Assembly: GCA_003133205.1 (NCBI GenBank)
Contig: PKWK01000173.1
Location: forward strand, 164-15,822
Origin: Granulicella sp.
GTDB taxonomy: Bacteria; Acidobacteriota; Terriglobia; Terriglobales; Acidobacteriaceae
Reading direction: 5' to 3'
Length of the DNA: 15,659 nucleotides
Part shown: piece by piece, positions 1 to 6,210 of the stretch
How the letters are laid out: the number at the start of each line of letters is the position of its first letter
Numbering within the stretch: position 1 is the first letter of the stretch
The notes under the pieces: model-generated
Database searches by the model: none
What the model was told of the DNA's origin: nothing
What the model saw: the letters and a program-made list of their open reading frames with translations, nothing else
Program-made: the position numbers and the translations under genes

Positions 1-2
1 CC

Positions 3-44
3 GTAGCCGCCAACCTCCTCGAAGAATTCCTCAACTCCCTCTAG
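3..44 (+). CDS. C-terminal tail of an unidentified upstream gene (partial)
   Basis: Reading from base 3, fourteen codons run in frame to a TAG stop at 42-44 and encode VAANLLEEFLNSL. The only support is that this frame is open to the window edge and that the stop lies two bases before the ATG of the next small gene, a spacing typical of an operon. The tail is too short to recognise, and a chance open frame is possible. Confidence 0.35.
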   Translation, partial: VAANLLEEFLNSL

Positions 45-46
45 GC

Positions 47-298
47 ATGAAGACACTCTTCCAAACCAAAGTGCCACCCTCAAGGGGAATAGGTTGGTTG
101 CTCTTTGGCTTAGCCTTGCTCGCCGCATCGGCGCTGCTGGCTCGAGCGTCCTGGATATGCAGCCACATCTTCGTCCCAGGGGGTGCGCTACTGACGCCTG
201 CCTTTGCGGCGACAAGCGCCCTGTTTCTGATCGCATCCTTGGTGGCAGGGTTCAAGGGGTTTCGCTGCTACACCGAATGGAAGAAACCCACACGTTGA
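47..298 (+). CDS. Small two-helix membrane protein of unknown function
   Basis: This 83-residue protein begins with a short basic N-terminus. It has two hydrophobic stretches, about residues 15-33 (rich in Leu and Ala) and 47-68, joined by a short loop containing Trp36 and Cys38. It ends in a basic tail (YTEWKKPTR), so both ends probably face the cytoplasm if the helices form a hairpin. The ATG lies two bases after the stop of the preceding frame, suggesting translational coupling; no strong ribosome binding site is visible. No family is recognised. The hydrophobicity pattern supports a real gene, but the overlapping frames at 31-255 (minus) and 94-477 (plus) show that open frames arise easily here. 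Confidence 0.5.
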   Translation: MKTLFQTKVPPSRGIGWLLFGLALLAASALLARASWICSHIFVPGGALLTPAFAATSALFLIASLVAGFKGFRCYTEWKKPTR

Positions 299-311
299 CC
301 GTCGGCCATTG

Positions 312-371
312 TTCTCAGGCGTCGGCTCATCGGCGCCCGCATTTGACGCTATGCGCGGAGGTGCCTGAGAA
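312..371. repeat. Long-range 9-bp inverted repeat downstream of the small membrane gene
   Basis: TTCTCAGGC at 312-320 is perfectly complementary to GCCTGAGAA at 363-371, separated by 42 bases that could add a few G-T and G-C pairs. It begins 14 bases after the stop of the small membrane gene, so it may form a stem-loop in that transcript's 3' end. No T-run follows, so it is not a classical intrinsic terminator. Confidence 0.35.
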
Positions 372-416
372 ATCCCGTCCGCTCCACAGTCTGAATTGTG
401 TCAACCCCTCGCGTTC

Positions 417-434
417 AGAAAATATTTATTTTCT
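417..434. repeat. Perfect AT-rich 18-bp palindrome
   Basis: AGAAAATA, then TT, then TATTTTCT form a perfect dyad with 8-base arms around a two-base centre. Such a symmetric AT-rich site in otherwise GC-rich DNA is more like a protein-binding site than an RNA hairpin, because the loop would be only two bases. No gene start lies next to it, so its role is unknown. Confidence 0.3.
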
Positions 435-522
435 CCCGTCTCCTCAACCACTTAGCCCCCCAAAAAAGTTGGCATAGTAGTTATGCTCAACCTGCTATCA
501 TTAAGGTAGTTAAGTTGAAACA

Positions 523-566
523 AAAGGCTGCAAGGTGAGCGCCCAAGCGCAAACCCCGCAGCCTTT
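523..566 (-). terminator. Candidate intrinsic terminator of the leftward cys-xdhC-mocA operon
   Basis: AAAGGCTGC at 523-531 and GCAGCCTTT at 558-566 form a perfect 9-bp stem. The 26-base loop contains a second small stem (GCGC at 539-542 with GCGC at 547-550). On the minus strand the stem is followed by TTTTGTTTC, a T-rich tract as in rho-independent terminators. On the plus strand no T-run follows. It lies about 120 bases beyond the mocA stop at 690, and no gene intervenes. The long loop is unusual, so a structured small RNA remains possible. Confidence 0.5.
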
Positions 567-592
567 CGCACTTAACCCATCAAGCTCGACGT

Positions 593-661
593 GGTATATA
601 TCAATGCGGTATATACCAAACTGTAAGTATGTTTGTTTTGAGAGAATCGCTGGTATATACC
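593..661. promoter_or_regulatory. Cluster of three GGTATATACC palindromes (operator-like)
   Basis: A 10-base palindrome occurs three times: GGTATATATC at 593-602 (one mismatch), and perfect GGTATATACC at 608-617 and 652-661. The first two start 15 bases apart and the third 44 bases later. Flanks lean towards TGGTATATACCA, a shape like sites bound by GntR-type dimers; the family assignment is inference. Repeated copies of one dyad in a non-coding gap argue for a cooperative repressor site. No obvious gene starts beside them: the cluster lies between the mocA stop and the leftward terminator. Confidence 0.45.
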
Positions 662-689
662 GGGGGGGAGGGGCATCCCACTGACAGCC

Positions 690-1262
690 TCACCGAAACA
701 GTCGCGTCGCCTCAGCCAAGTCGGTCGCCGTATCCACATCCAGTTCGCCGCCAATCAGCTCCACGGTCGCCGCCCCGCGCAACAGCTCCCGCGCCCCAGC
801 GTCCCCCCGCAGAGCGGCAAGCGCTGGAAACGCCGCCCCCGGAAAGAACGCCGGCACGCCCCACCGGCACGCGTACGCCGAAGCCGTCACCTGGCCCGCT
901 GCCATCAGCGCCAGCAAATGCTCCGCTGTCACCGCCGGCTGGTCGCAGGTCATCAACACCACGCCGTCCGCGCCGCCAACGCCGCCGACGCCAACCCGAA
1001 CAGCCCTGAGCCCGGTTTGGATGGACGATGCCATGCCTTCTTCCCAAGCCTCATTCACCACCACGACCGCGCTACCCAGATCACACCGCGCCGCCACCAA
1101 CTCAGCCGCCGCGCCCAGCACCACCACCACCGGCGCACACCCCGCCTCGTGCGCAACCCGCACCGCACGCTCCAGCAAAGTTTCGCCGCCCAGCATCACC
1201 AGTTGTTTCGGTTCCCCCAACCGCGTCGAAGCACCCGCCGCAAGCACCACCGCCGCGGTCAC
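690..1262 (-). CDS. mocA: Molybdenum cofactor cytidylyltransferase-like nucleotidyltransferase (MocA family)
   Basis: The 190-residue protein has the nucleotidyltransferase fold signature of MocA/MobA-like enzymes: the nucleotide-binding loop LAAGASTRLG at 7-16 with Lys19, the WEEGMASSIQTG motif at 73-84, MTCDQP at 104-109 with the metal-binding aspartate, and DVDTATDL at 175-182. Family members transfer CMP from CTP to molybdopterin-Mo to make the dinucleotide cofactor (MCD) of xanthine-dehydrogenase-type enzymes, in the cytoplasm. The length matches the family. Translation starts at GTG 1262-1260, overlapping the TGA of xdhC by four bases (GTGA), so the two are translationally coupled. A short Gly-Val repeat at about 90-99 is a minor insertion. 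A related sugar or FAD cytidylyltransferase specificity cannot be excluded, but the xdhC neighbour favours MocA. Confidence 0.85.
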   Translation of the reverse strand: MTAAVVLAAGASTRLGEPKQLVMLGGETLLERAVRVAHEAGCAPVVVVLGAAAELVAARCDLGSAVVVVNEAWEEGMASSIQTGLRAVRVGVGGVGGADGVVLMTCDQPAVTAEHLLALMAAGQVTASAYACRWGVPAFFPGAAFPALAALRGDAGARELLRGAATVELIGGELDVDTATDLAEATRLFR

Positions 1263-2374
1263 GACTCAGCCGTGCCCAACGCACACTGAGTCTGCAGGTA
1301 CCGCGAAGCCCCGCCCTTCTCAATCTGCTTCGCCACAAACTCCGCCGTGAGCCTGCGCGACGCGCCCAGCTTGCCCTGCCGCCAAGCCTGCACCTCCGCC
1401 ACCACCGCCAGCGCAATCGCCTCCGCGCCGTCGCCACCCAGATCCAGCCCGACCGGCGCCCAAACCCGCTCGCAGCACTCGGCCACGCTGCAACCCAGCG
1501 CCGCAGCCGCCTCGCTCACCAGCAAACTGCTGCGATGCGACGCGCCCAGCAGCCCGATGTAGCCTGGCACTTCCGAGCTGCCGAGCAGACCAGTCAGCAG
1601 CGCACGATCCTGCTCATAACTGTGCGTCATGATGACCGCCGCATCCGCGGCCGTGATTCCAAGCTCCACGACAGACGCGCTCGTAGCCACGCGCTCCGCC
1701 TCGGGAAACCGCTCCGCCTTCGCAAGTTGCGGACGCCCATCGGCCACGGTCACGTGCCAGCCAAGTTGCGCCGCCATCGTCACCGCAGGCTTCGCATCAT
1801 CGCCCGCGCCCAGCACAAACAGCCGCAGCGGCGCGGACAGCTTTTCGAAGTAGATTCCAGATTCAAGAGGAACTGCAGCATGACCCAAAACCGTATCGAG
1901 ATCGACAGAACTCAAACCGTTGCTCTGGAACAGAACATCGCCGTTGCCGCCGAGCACAACCCGTCGCAAAGCGTTCCCGCTCACGGGAAGCCAGGTCGCC
2001 ACGCGCGCCTCGCTCCCGCCCAGCGACGCCTCCATTGCATCCACCAGCGCGCGGCACTCCGGCGTGTCAGCCGGCTCCAGCAGCAGGTCCACTACGCCGC
2101 CACAACCAAGCCCGAACGGAATCTCCGCCGTGTCGTCGAACAGCGTTGAATAGCGCTCGACGACCGCGCCCTCACGCACCATCCACGCAGCCTTGCGCAC
2201 GACCTCCGCCTCCAGGCAGCCGCCGCTGATCGTCCCCGCATACTCGCCATCCGCGCCAATCAGCAGATGCGCACCCGGCCTGCGATACGAGGACCCCTCA
2301 GCACGCACCAGCGTGACCAGCACCTTCGCCGTGCCGTGCTTCCACTGCCGGACGATTCGCCTTCGATCAACCAT
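1259..2374 (-). CDS. xdhC: XdhC/CoxI family molybdoenzyme maturation factor
   Basis: The 371-residue protein has the two domains of XdhC/CoxI proteins. The N-terminal domain contains GSSYRRPGAHLLI at 27-39 and the conserved GGCLE at 51-55, followed by GLGCGG at 88-93. The C-terminal Rossmann-like domain starts near 183 with LFVLGAGDDAKP and carries DGRPQ, THSYEQDRALL, YIGLLGASHR and GLDLGGDGAEAIALAVVAE. In the family it binds molybdenum cofactor and promotes its sulfuration and insertion into xanthine dehydrogenase or CO dehydrogenase-type enzymes. The frame stays open upstream to 2557, but that part overlaps cysH out of frame. I therefore chose ATG 2374, 13 bases after the cysH stop, although its ribosome binding site is weak. 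It overlaps mocA by four bases. No target molybdoenzyme lies in the window. Confidence 0.9.
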   Translation of the reverse strand: MVDRRRIVRQWKHGTAKVLVTLVRAEGSSYRRPGAHLLIGADGEYAGTISGGCLEAEVVRKAAWMVREGAVVERYSTLFDDTAEIPFGLGCGGVVDLLLEPADTPECRALVDAMEASLGGSEARVATWLPVSGNALRRVVLGGNGDVLFQSNGLSSVDLDTVLGHAAVPLESGIYFEKLSAPLRLFVLGAGDDAKPAVTMAAQLGWHVTVADGRPQLAKAERFPEAERVATSASVVELGITAADAAVIMTHSYEQDRALLTGLLGSSEVPGYIGLLGASHRSSLLVSEAAAALGCSVAECCERVWAPVGLDLGGDGAEAIALAVVAEVQAWRQGKLGASRRLTAEFVAKQIEKGGASRYLQTQCALGTAES

Positions 2375-2387
2375 AACTGCGAAAAGT

Positions 2388-3083
2388 CTATACCTTCTCG
2401 GAAAAGGTATGAATGCCGCATTCCAGCTTCTTGCCGCCCCAGCGGCCCGCGCGCGGATTCGCCGGATCGTCCGGGATCGCCGTGCAAGGTTCGCAGCCAA
2501 TGCTGGTATATCCGCGCGCATACAACTCCAGCTTCGGAATCGCATGCGCCTCGGCATACGCGTCGACCTGCGCCATCGTCCAGTCGGCCAGCACGCTCAC
2601 CTTCTTCATCTGCTTGCCGGTCGGAGTCCGGTGGTCTTCCACCTTGCGCAGCCCAGCACGCGTCGGCGACTGCTCGCGCCGCAACCCGGTAAACCACCAG
2701 TCGAACGGTTCCAGGTTCCGCATCAGCGGTTCAACCTTGCGAATCGCGCAGCACTGAGTCGGCTGCACGATATGCAACAGACCATATTGAGCCTCGTGCT
2801 CCACAAGCGTCGTCAGCGGCATAGCGTTGATCAGATTGAGGCTCCACTCCTCAGTCATCCGGTCGCGATACGCGAGCAACTCCTTGAAGTGATATCCGGT
2901 CTCAAGGAAGATCACCGGCACATTCGGAAGATGCTGTCGCAGCATGTGCAGCACCACCATATCTTCCGTCTGGAAGCTGCTGGTCAGGCATATCGGCGCG
3001 TCCGCGGCCTCGCGTACCACCTGCTCAACCAACGCCTCGGCGGTCAGCGTCTCGTAATTTGTAACCGTCTCAATCCCATTCAT
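2388..3083 (-). CDS. cysH: Assimilatory adenylyl-sulfate (APS) reductase, iron-sulfur type
   Basis: The 231-residue protein belongs to the PAPS/APS reductase family and reduces sulfonucleotide to sulfite with thioredoxin. Visible motifs are TSSFQTED at 34-41 (the modified PP-loop), ETGYHF at 61-66, GLRREQS at 133-139 and the catalytic cysteine in ECGIH (Cys222). It also has the cysteine pair CCAIRK at 111-116 plus CEPC (Cys197, Cys200), the 4Fe-4S ligand set that marks APS reductases and is absent from the E. coli-type PAPS reductase. APS is therefore the predicted substrate (EC 1.8.4.10). The ATG overlaps the cysN stop by four bases (ATGA), and xdhC follows 13 bases after the stop. No siroheme sulfite reductase lies in the window. 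Confidence 0.95.
   Translation of the reverse strand: MNGIETVTNYETLTAEALVEQVVREAADAPICLTSSFQTEDMVVLHMLRQHLPNVPVIFLETGYHFKELLAYRDRMTEEWSLNLINAMPLTTLVEHEAQYGLLHIVQPTQCCAIRKVEPLMRNLEPFDWWFTGLRREQSPTRAGLRKVEDHRTPTGKQMKKVSVLADWTMAQVDAYAEAHAIPKLELYARGYTSIGCEPCTAIPDDPANPRAGRWGGKKLECGIHTFSEKV
2390..2410 (-). other. Stem-loop across the cysH stop codon
   Basis: ATACCTT at 2390-2396 and AAGGTAT at 2404-2410 form a perfect 7-bp inverted repeat with a 7-base loop. It covers the last codons and part of the stop of cysH, just upstream of the xdhC start at 2374. In the minus-strand RNA it is followed by AGACTTTT, a short, weak T-tract. It could reduce transcription or stabilise the upstream message between the sulfur genes and the xdhC-mocA pair. 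This is inference from structure only. Confidence 0.35.
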
Positions 3084-4750
3084 GACTTCACCGCAAGCGC
3101 CTTCAGAATTGTTGCTTCGTCCGATCCATCGTCCAGCCGCACCGCACCTGACGCGAAGCCTTCAATCTCGGCGATCGTCGCCTGCGACAGCGCGCGCGAT
3201 GAAACCGCAGTAACGCCTGCCAGATCGAGGGCACGAACCACCGCAGCCACAGCGGAGTCAGGAATTAGCGAGTCATCGATCACCACTGCCCGCTCGCCAC
3301 GCGCCAGCAGCGCGTCGCGAACATGAGCAGCAAGTTCGCCATGGCCGGGCAGCAGTATCAGTGACGCCTTCGACGCACCTGTTAGCGCCGTGTCGGCAAC
3401 CTCGGCTGCCGGCGCAACGATCATCGCCGCGCCCACAGTCGCATTGGTCAGCGCGTCGATCAGGATCAGCGATCCCGTCCAACGGCACGCGCGATAGCTG
3501 TCGAAAAACAGCGGTAGGTTGGTCTCGAATTCCACCTCCGCTATCTCGTTCATCGCGATCGTGTCCGATGTCAGTTCGTTCAGATTGTTTACGTCCACCC
3601 GGTAGCAGATCGCTCGCACAGTCGCCCGAACAGTCCGCGTCGTATGCTTCGCGATGTAGGTCCGCCCAACCACAAGCGGATCTTCATGCATCCACACAAC
3701 CATCGCGCGAAAGCGATTGCTCACATCCGGAAGCGCCTCGCCTGCCGCCTCAGCGGCCACCAGCATCTCGCCGCGGCTGAGGTCGATCTCGTCCTCGAGT
3801 TCCACCGTAACGCTCTGCGGATAAGACGCAGCTGCGAGATCGCCGTCGTACGTAACGATGCGCCGCACCTTCGTCTCTTTCCGCGAAGGCAACGCCATTA
3901 CCGAATCGCCCGCACGCAGCGTTCCTCGCGCGACCTGTCCGGCAAAGCCACGGAAGTTCGCGTCCGGCCGCAACACAAGCTGCACCGGAAACCGCATCGG
4001 CCCGGTCGTCTCGGCCAGCGCCAGAGGCACCGTCTCAAGGTATTCGAGCAGCGTCGGTCCCTTGTACCAAGGCATCGCGGTACTCTGTGTGACCACATTC
4101 TCGCCTTCAAGCGCGCTCACCGGAATCGTCTCGACGTCCGGCAGTCCAAGCTGCGCGCAAAGCGCCTGGAAGTCGCGCCGGATTGCTTGGAAGCTCTCCT
4201 GCGAATAACCCACCAGGTCCATCTTGTTCACCGCGGCAACGACATGCGGAATTCCCAGCAGCGATGCAATATACGTGTGCCGTCGCGACTGCGGCAGCAA
4301 TCCGCCTGCCTTCGCAAACGCCTTCGCATCGATCAGGATGATCGCCACGTCCGCCGTCGACGCGCCCGTCGCCATGTTCCGCGTGTACTGCTCGTGGCCC
4401 GGCGTGTCAGCTATGATGAATTTGCGCCGCGAGGTCGAGAAGTAGCGATACGCAACATCGATCGTAATTCCCTGCTCACGCTCCGCCTTCAGCCCATCCG
4501 TCAGCAGCGAAAAGTCGACATGCCCGTTCGCAGCGCGATTCACGCGGCTCTTCTTCACCGCGGCAAGCTGGTCCTCGTACACGCTCTTCGTATCGTGCAG
4601 CAGTCGCCCGATCAGCGTCGACTTGCCGTCGTCCACGCTTCCGGCTGTCGTAAAGCGAAGCATCTCCTGGCCGAGATGCGCTTCGAGAAACTCCTCGAAG
4701 GAGCGAACCGGAACAGTCTCTTCGGGCGGCGTAGCCACATGTGTGCTCAC
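3080..4750 (-). CDS. cysN: Sulfate adenylyltransferase GTPase subunit with degenerate C-terminal extension
   Basis: The 556-residue CysN is the GTP-hydrolysing subunit of ATP sulfurylase, which with CysD makes APS from sulfate and ATP. GTPase motifs are intact: GSVDDGKST at 37-45, the G2 region GITID at 94-98, DTPGH at 115-119, NKMD at 175-178 and SAL at 212-214. Beta-barrel domains follow from about 252 to 450. Ordinary CysN ends near residue 475; here about 105 residues remain from 452. The segment LILLPGHGELAAHVRDAL (464-481), followed by ERAVVIDD, resembles the start of an APS kinase (CysC), but the P-loop lysine and serine are missing and the rest is too short. It is probably a non-catalytic remnant of a CysNC fusion. 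Start is GTG 4750-4748, sharing one base with the cysD TAG. The next in-frame GTG, four codons on, is less likely. Confidence 0.95.
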   Translation of the reverse strand: MSTHVATPPEETVPVRSFEEFLEAHLGQEMLRFTTAGSVDDGKSTLIGRLLHDTKSVYEDQLAAVKKSRVNRAANGHVDFSLLTDGLKAEREQGITIDVAYRYFSTSRRKFIIADTPGHEQYTRNMATGASTADVAIILIDAKAFAKAGGLLPQSRRHTYIASLLGIPHVVAAVNKMDLVGYSQESFQAIRRDFQALCAQLGLPDVETIPVSALEGENVVTQSTAMPWYKGPTLLEYLETVPLALAETTGPMRFPVQLVLRPDANFRGFAGQVARGTLRAGDSVMALPSRKETKVRRIVTYDGDLAAASYPQSVTVELEDEIDLSRGEMLVAAEAAGEALPDVSNRFRAMVVWMHEDPLVVGRTYIAKHTTRTVRATVRAICYRVDVNNLNELTSDTIAMNEIAEVEFETNLPLFFDSYRACRWTGSLILIDALTNATVGAAMIVAPAAEVADTALTGASKASLILLPGHGELAAHVRDALLARGERAVVIDDSLIPDSAVAAVVRALDLAGVTAVSSRALSQATIAEIEGFASGAVRLDDGSDEATILKALAVKS

Positions 4751-5694
4751 TAGAAGTAGCCCTCCCGCTTCTTCACTTCCATGGAACCTTCTTCGTCGTG
4801 GTCAATCGCCCGGTTCTCGCGCTCGCTGCGTCGGAATGTAATAAGCTCCTCGATAATCTTCGGCAGCGTGTCTGCATCGCTGCGCATCGCGCCCGTGCAT
4901 GGCGCGCATCCCAGCGACCGCATACGCACCTTGATCTGCTCCACCTTCTCGCCGGGAAACAGCTTCATATCCTCATGCACCAGAGTCAGAGCACCGCCGC
5001 GAATGGTGATCGGTCGCTCCTTCGCAAAATACAGCGGCACAATCGGAATCTTCTCCGCATAGAGATACAGCCAGATGTCCAACTCGGTCCAGTTCGACAG
5101 CGGAAACACCCGGATGCTCTCGCCCTTGCGCAGCCGCGAGTTATACAGACTCCACAGTTCCGGCCGCTGGCTCTTCGGGTCCCATTGCCCGGCGCCATCG
5201 CGGAACGAATAGACGCGTTCCTTGGCCCGGCTCTTCTCTTCATCGCGCCGAGCACCGCCGAACGCGGCGTCGTAGCCGCCCTCTTCCAACGCATCGAGCA
5301 GGCTGCGCGTCTTCAGTAACCCGCAGCAGTTCTGCGTGCTGAGAGTATACGGATTCGCGCCCGCCGCAATGGCCGTCTCGTTGCGATGCACGATCAGGTC
5401 TGCTCCGATCTCCCGCGTATACTCGTCACGAAATCGGATCATCTCCGGGAACTTGTAACTTGTATCGACATGCAGCAGCGGAAACGGAATCTTCCCCGGA
5501 TAGAACGCTTTCTGCGCCAGCCGCAGCATCACGGACGAATCTTTGCCGATCGAGTACAGCATCACGGGCCGCGCAAACTCCGCCACCGCCTCGCGCAGAA
5601 TCGAGATACTCTCCGCCTCGAGCGCCTGCAGGTGATTCAGCCGGGCGGGATGAACCTCGTAAGTCTCGGATTCCACAGGTGCCAGCGTCGTCAT
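4750..5694 (-). CDS. cysD: Sulfate adenylyltransferase subunit 2
   Basis: The 314-residue CysD is the catalytic subunit of ATP sulfurylase, forming APS and pyrophosphate from ATP and sulfate. Evidence is the ATP-pyrophosphatase PP-loop SIGKDSS at 48-54, [11 protein letters not shown] at 75-85, [15 protein letters not shown] at 146-160, [14 protein letters not shown] at 195-208, LGCAPCTG at 261-268 and the family-typical C-terminus KKREGYF. It is the first gene of the operon; its stop shares a base with the cysN start, giving close coupling. The ATG at 5694 has a GGAG twelve bases upstream, a slightly long spacing. Length is normal for the family and nothing is missing. Confidence 0.96.
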   Translation of the reverse strand: MTTLAPVESETYEVHPARLNHLQALEAESISILREAVAEFARPVMLYSIGKDSSVMLRLAQKAFYPGKIPFPLLHVDTSYKFPEMIRFRDEYTREIGADLIVHRNETAIAAGANPYTLSTQNCCGLLKTRSLLDALEEGGYDAAFGGARRDEEKSRAKERVYSFRDGAGQWDPKSQRPELWSLYNSRLRKGESIRVFPLSNWTELDIWLYLYAEKIPIVPLYFAKERPITIRGGALTLVHEDMKLFPGEKVEQIKVRMRSLGCAPCTGAMRSDADTLPKIIEELITFRRSERENRAIDHDEEGSMEVKKREGYF

Positions 5695-6067
5695 CGAGGT
5701 GAATATCTCCGTCGCGTCCTAATTAAGAGATGCGGGCCGCGACCGCTACGGATCAAAAGGTAAGGTTTTTGGGGGTCAGGAGGGATGAGATCGCTAGAAT
5801 CGACAGAGCTCGCCCGACGTTGCCAGACAACAACAATTCGCGCACTCTCGGCAGAAATTCATCTGTTTAAGTATATCCGGCACGGTGCCAGGCCGCAATG
5901 TTCCGGGTCAATGATCCTTGGACCGGTTTGCGGGACGTTGCCCAGGCTGCGCACATCGCTCGCCGAATCTCTGCTAAACTTCTTGAGTCGGTACTGCGAT
6001 TCAGCGAGCCCTCCCACGGCTCACGGATCGCACCTTGCACAGCCGGCATCCACTCGGCATCACAGTT
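5695..6067. other. Intergenic region between cysD and tRNA-Pro
   Basis: This 373-base stretch holds the leader and candidate promoter of the leftward cys operon, and must also hold the promoter of the rightward tRNA, for which no convincing -35/-10 pair was found. Possible frames here (5785-6090 plus, 5867-6145 minus) run into the tRNA and are not believable genes. No recognised riboswitch consensus was seen in the roughly 165-base cysD leader. Confidence 0.6.
5870..5898 (-). promoter_or_regulatory. Candidate sigma-70 promoter of the cysDNH-xdhC-mocA operon
   Basis: On the minus strand TTGCGG (5898-5893) and TATACT (5875-5870) are separated by exactly 17 bases, a fair match to TTGACA/TATAAT. 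Transcription would start near 5862, giving a leader of about 165 bases before cysD. The -10 is good and the -35 moderate. The call rests on consensus and position only. Confidence 0.35.
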
Positions 6068-6144
<77 letters not shown>

Positions 6145-6148
6145 TTCT

Positions 6149-6177
6149 TCAACAACTTGCATCTGGCCGGTTGTTGA
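6149..6177. terminator. Hairpin between tRNA-Pro and the convergent oxidase gene
   Basis: TCAACAAC at 6149-6156 and GTTGTTGA at 6170-6177 form a perfect 8-bp stem with a 13-base loop, four bases after the tRNA CCA end and about 33 bases beyond the oxidase stop. Its place between converging units suggests a processing or termination structure. The stem is AT-rich and no clear T-run follows, so it is a weak terminator at best. Confidence 0.35.
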
Positions 6178-6210
6178 TTCAGATGGATTTGCAGTGACTT
6201 TGAATTCAAC

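Noticed and set aside
340..400. TPP-riboswitch-like GGTGCCTGAGAAA string
   Set aside because: The CUGAGA-like core is present, but the second conserved element and the required helices are absent, and no thiamine gene follows.
1028..2149. 373-codon plus-strand frame opposite xdhC and mocA
   Set aside because: Its composition is Pro/Arg/His-rich and typical of antisense frames; both opposite genes are clearly recognisable.
2375..2557. N-terminal extension of the xdhC frame
   Set aside because: It overlaps cysH out of frame, is Arg-rich and precedes the conserved start of the XdhC domain, so the ATG at 2374 is preferred.
3644..4753. 369-codon plus-strand frame opposite cysN
   Set aside because: It is rich in Arg, His and Gln without domains and lies entirely opposite a gene with intact GTPase motifs.
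6145..6210. Possible integration site at the tRNA-Pro 3' end
   Set aside because: No repeat of the tRNA 3' sequence, integrase or mobile gene is visible in the window.
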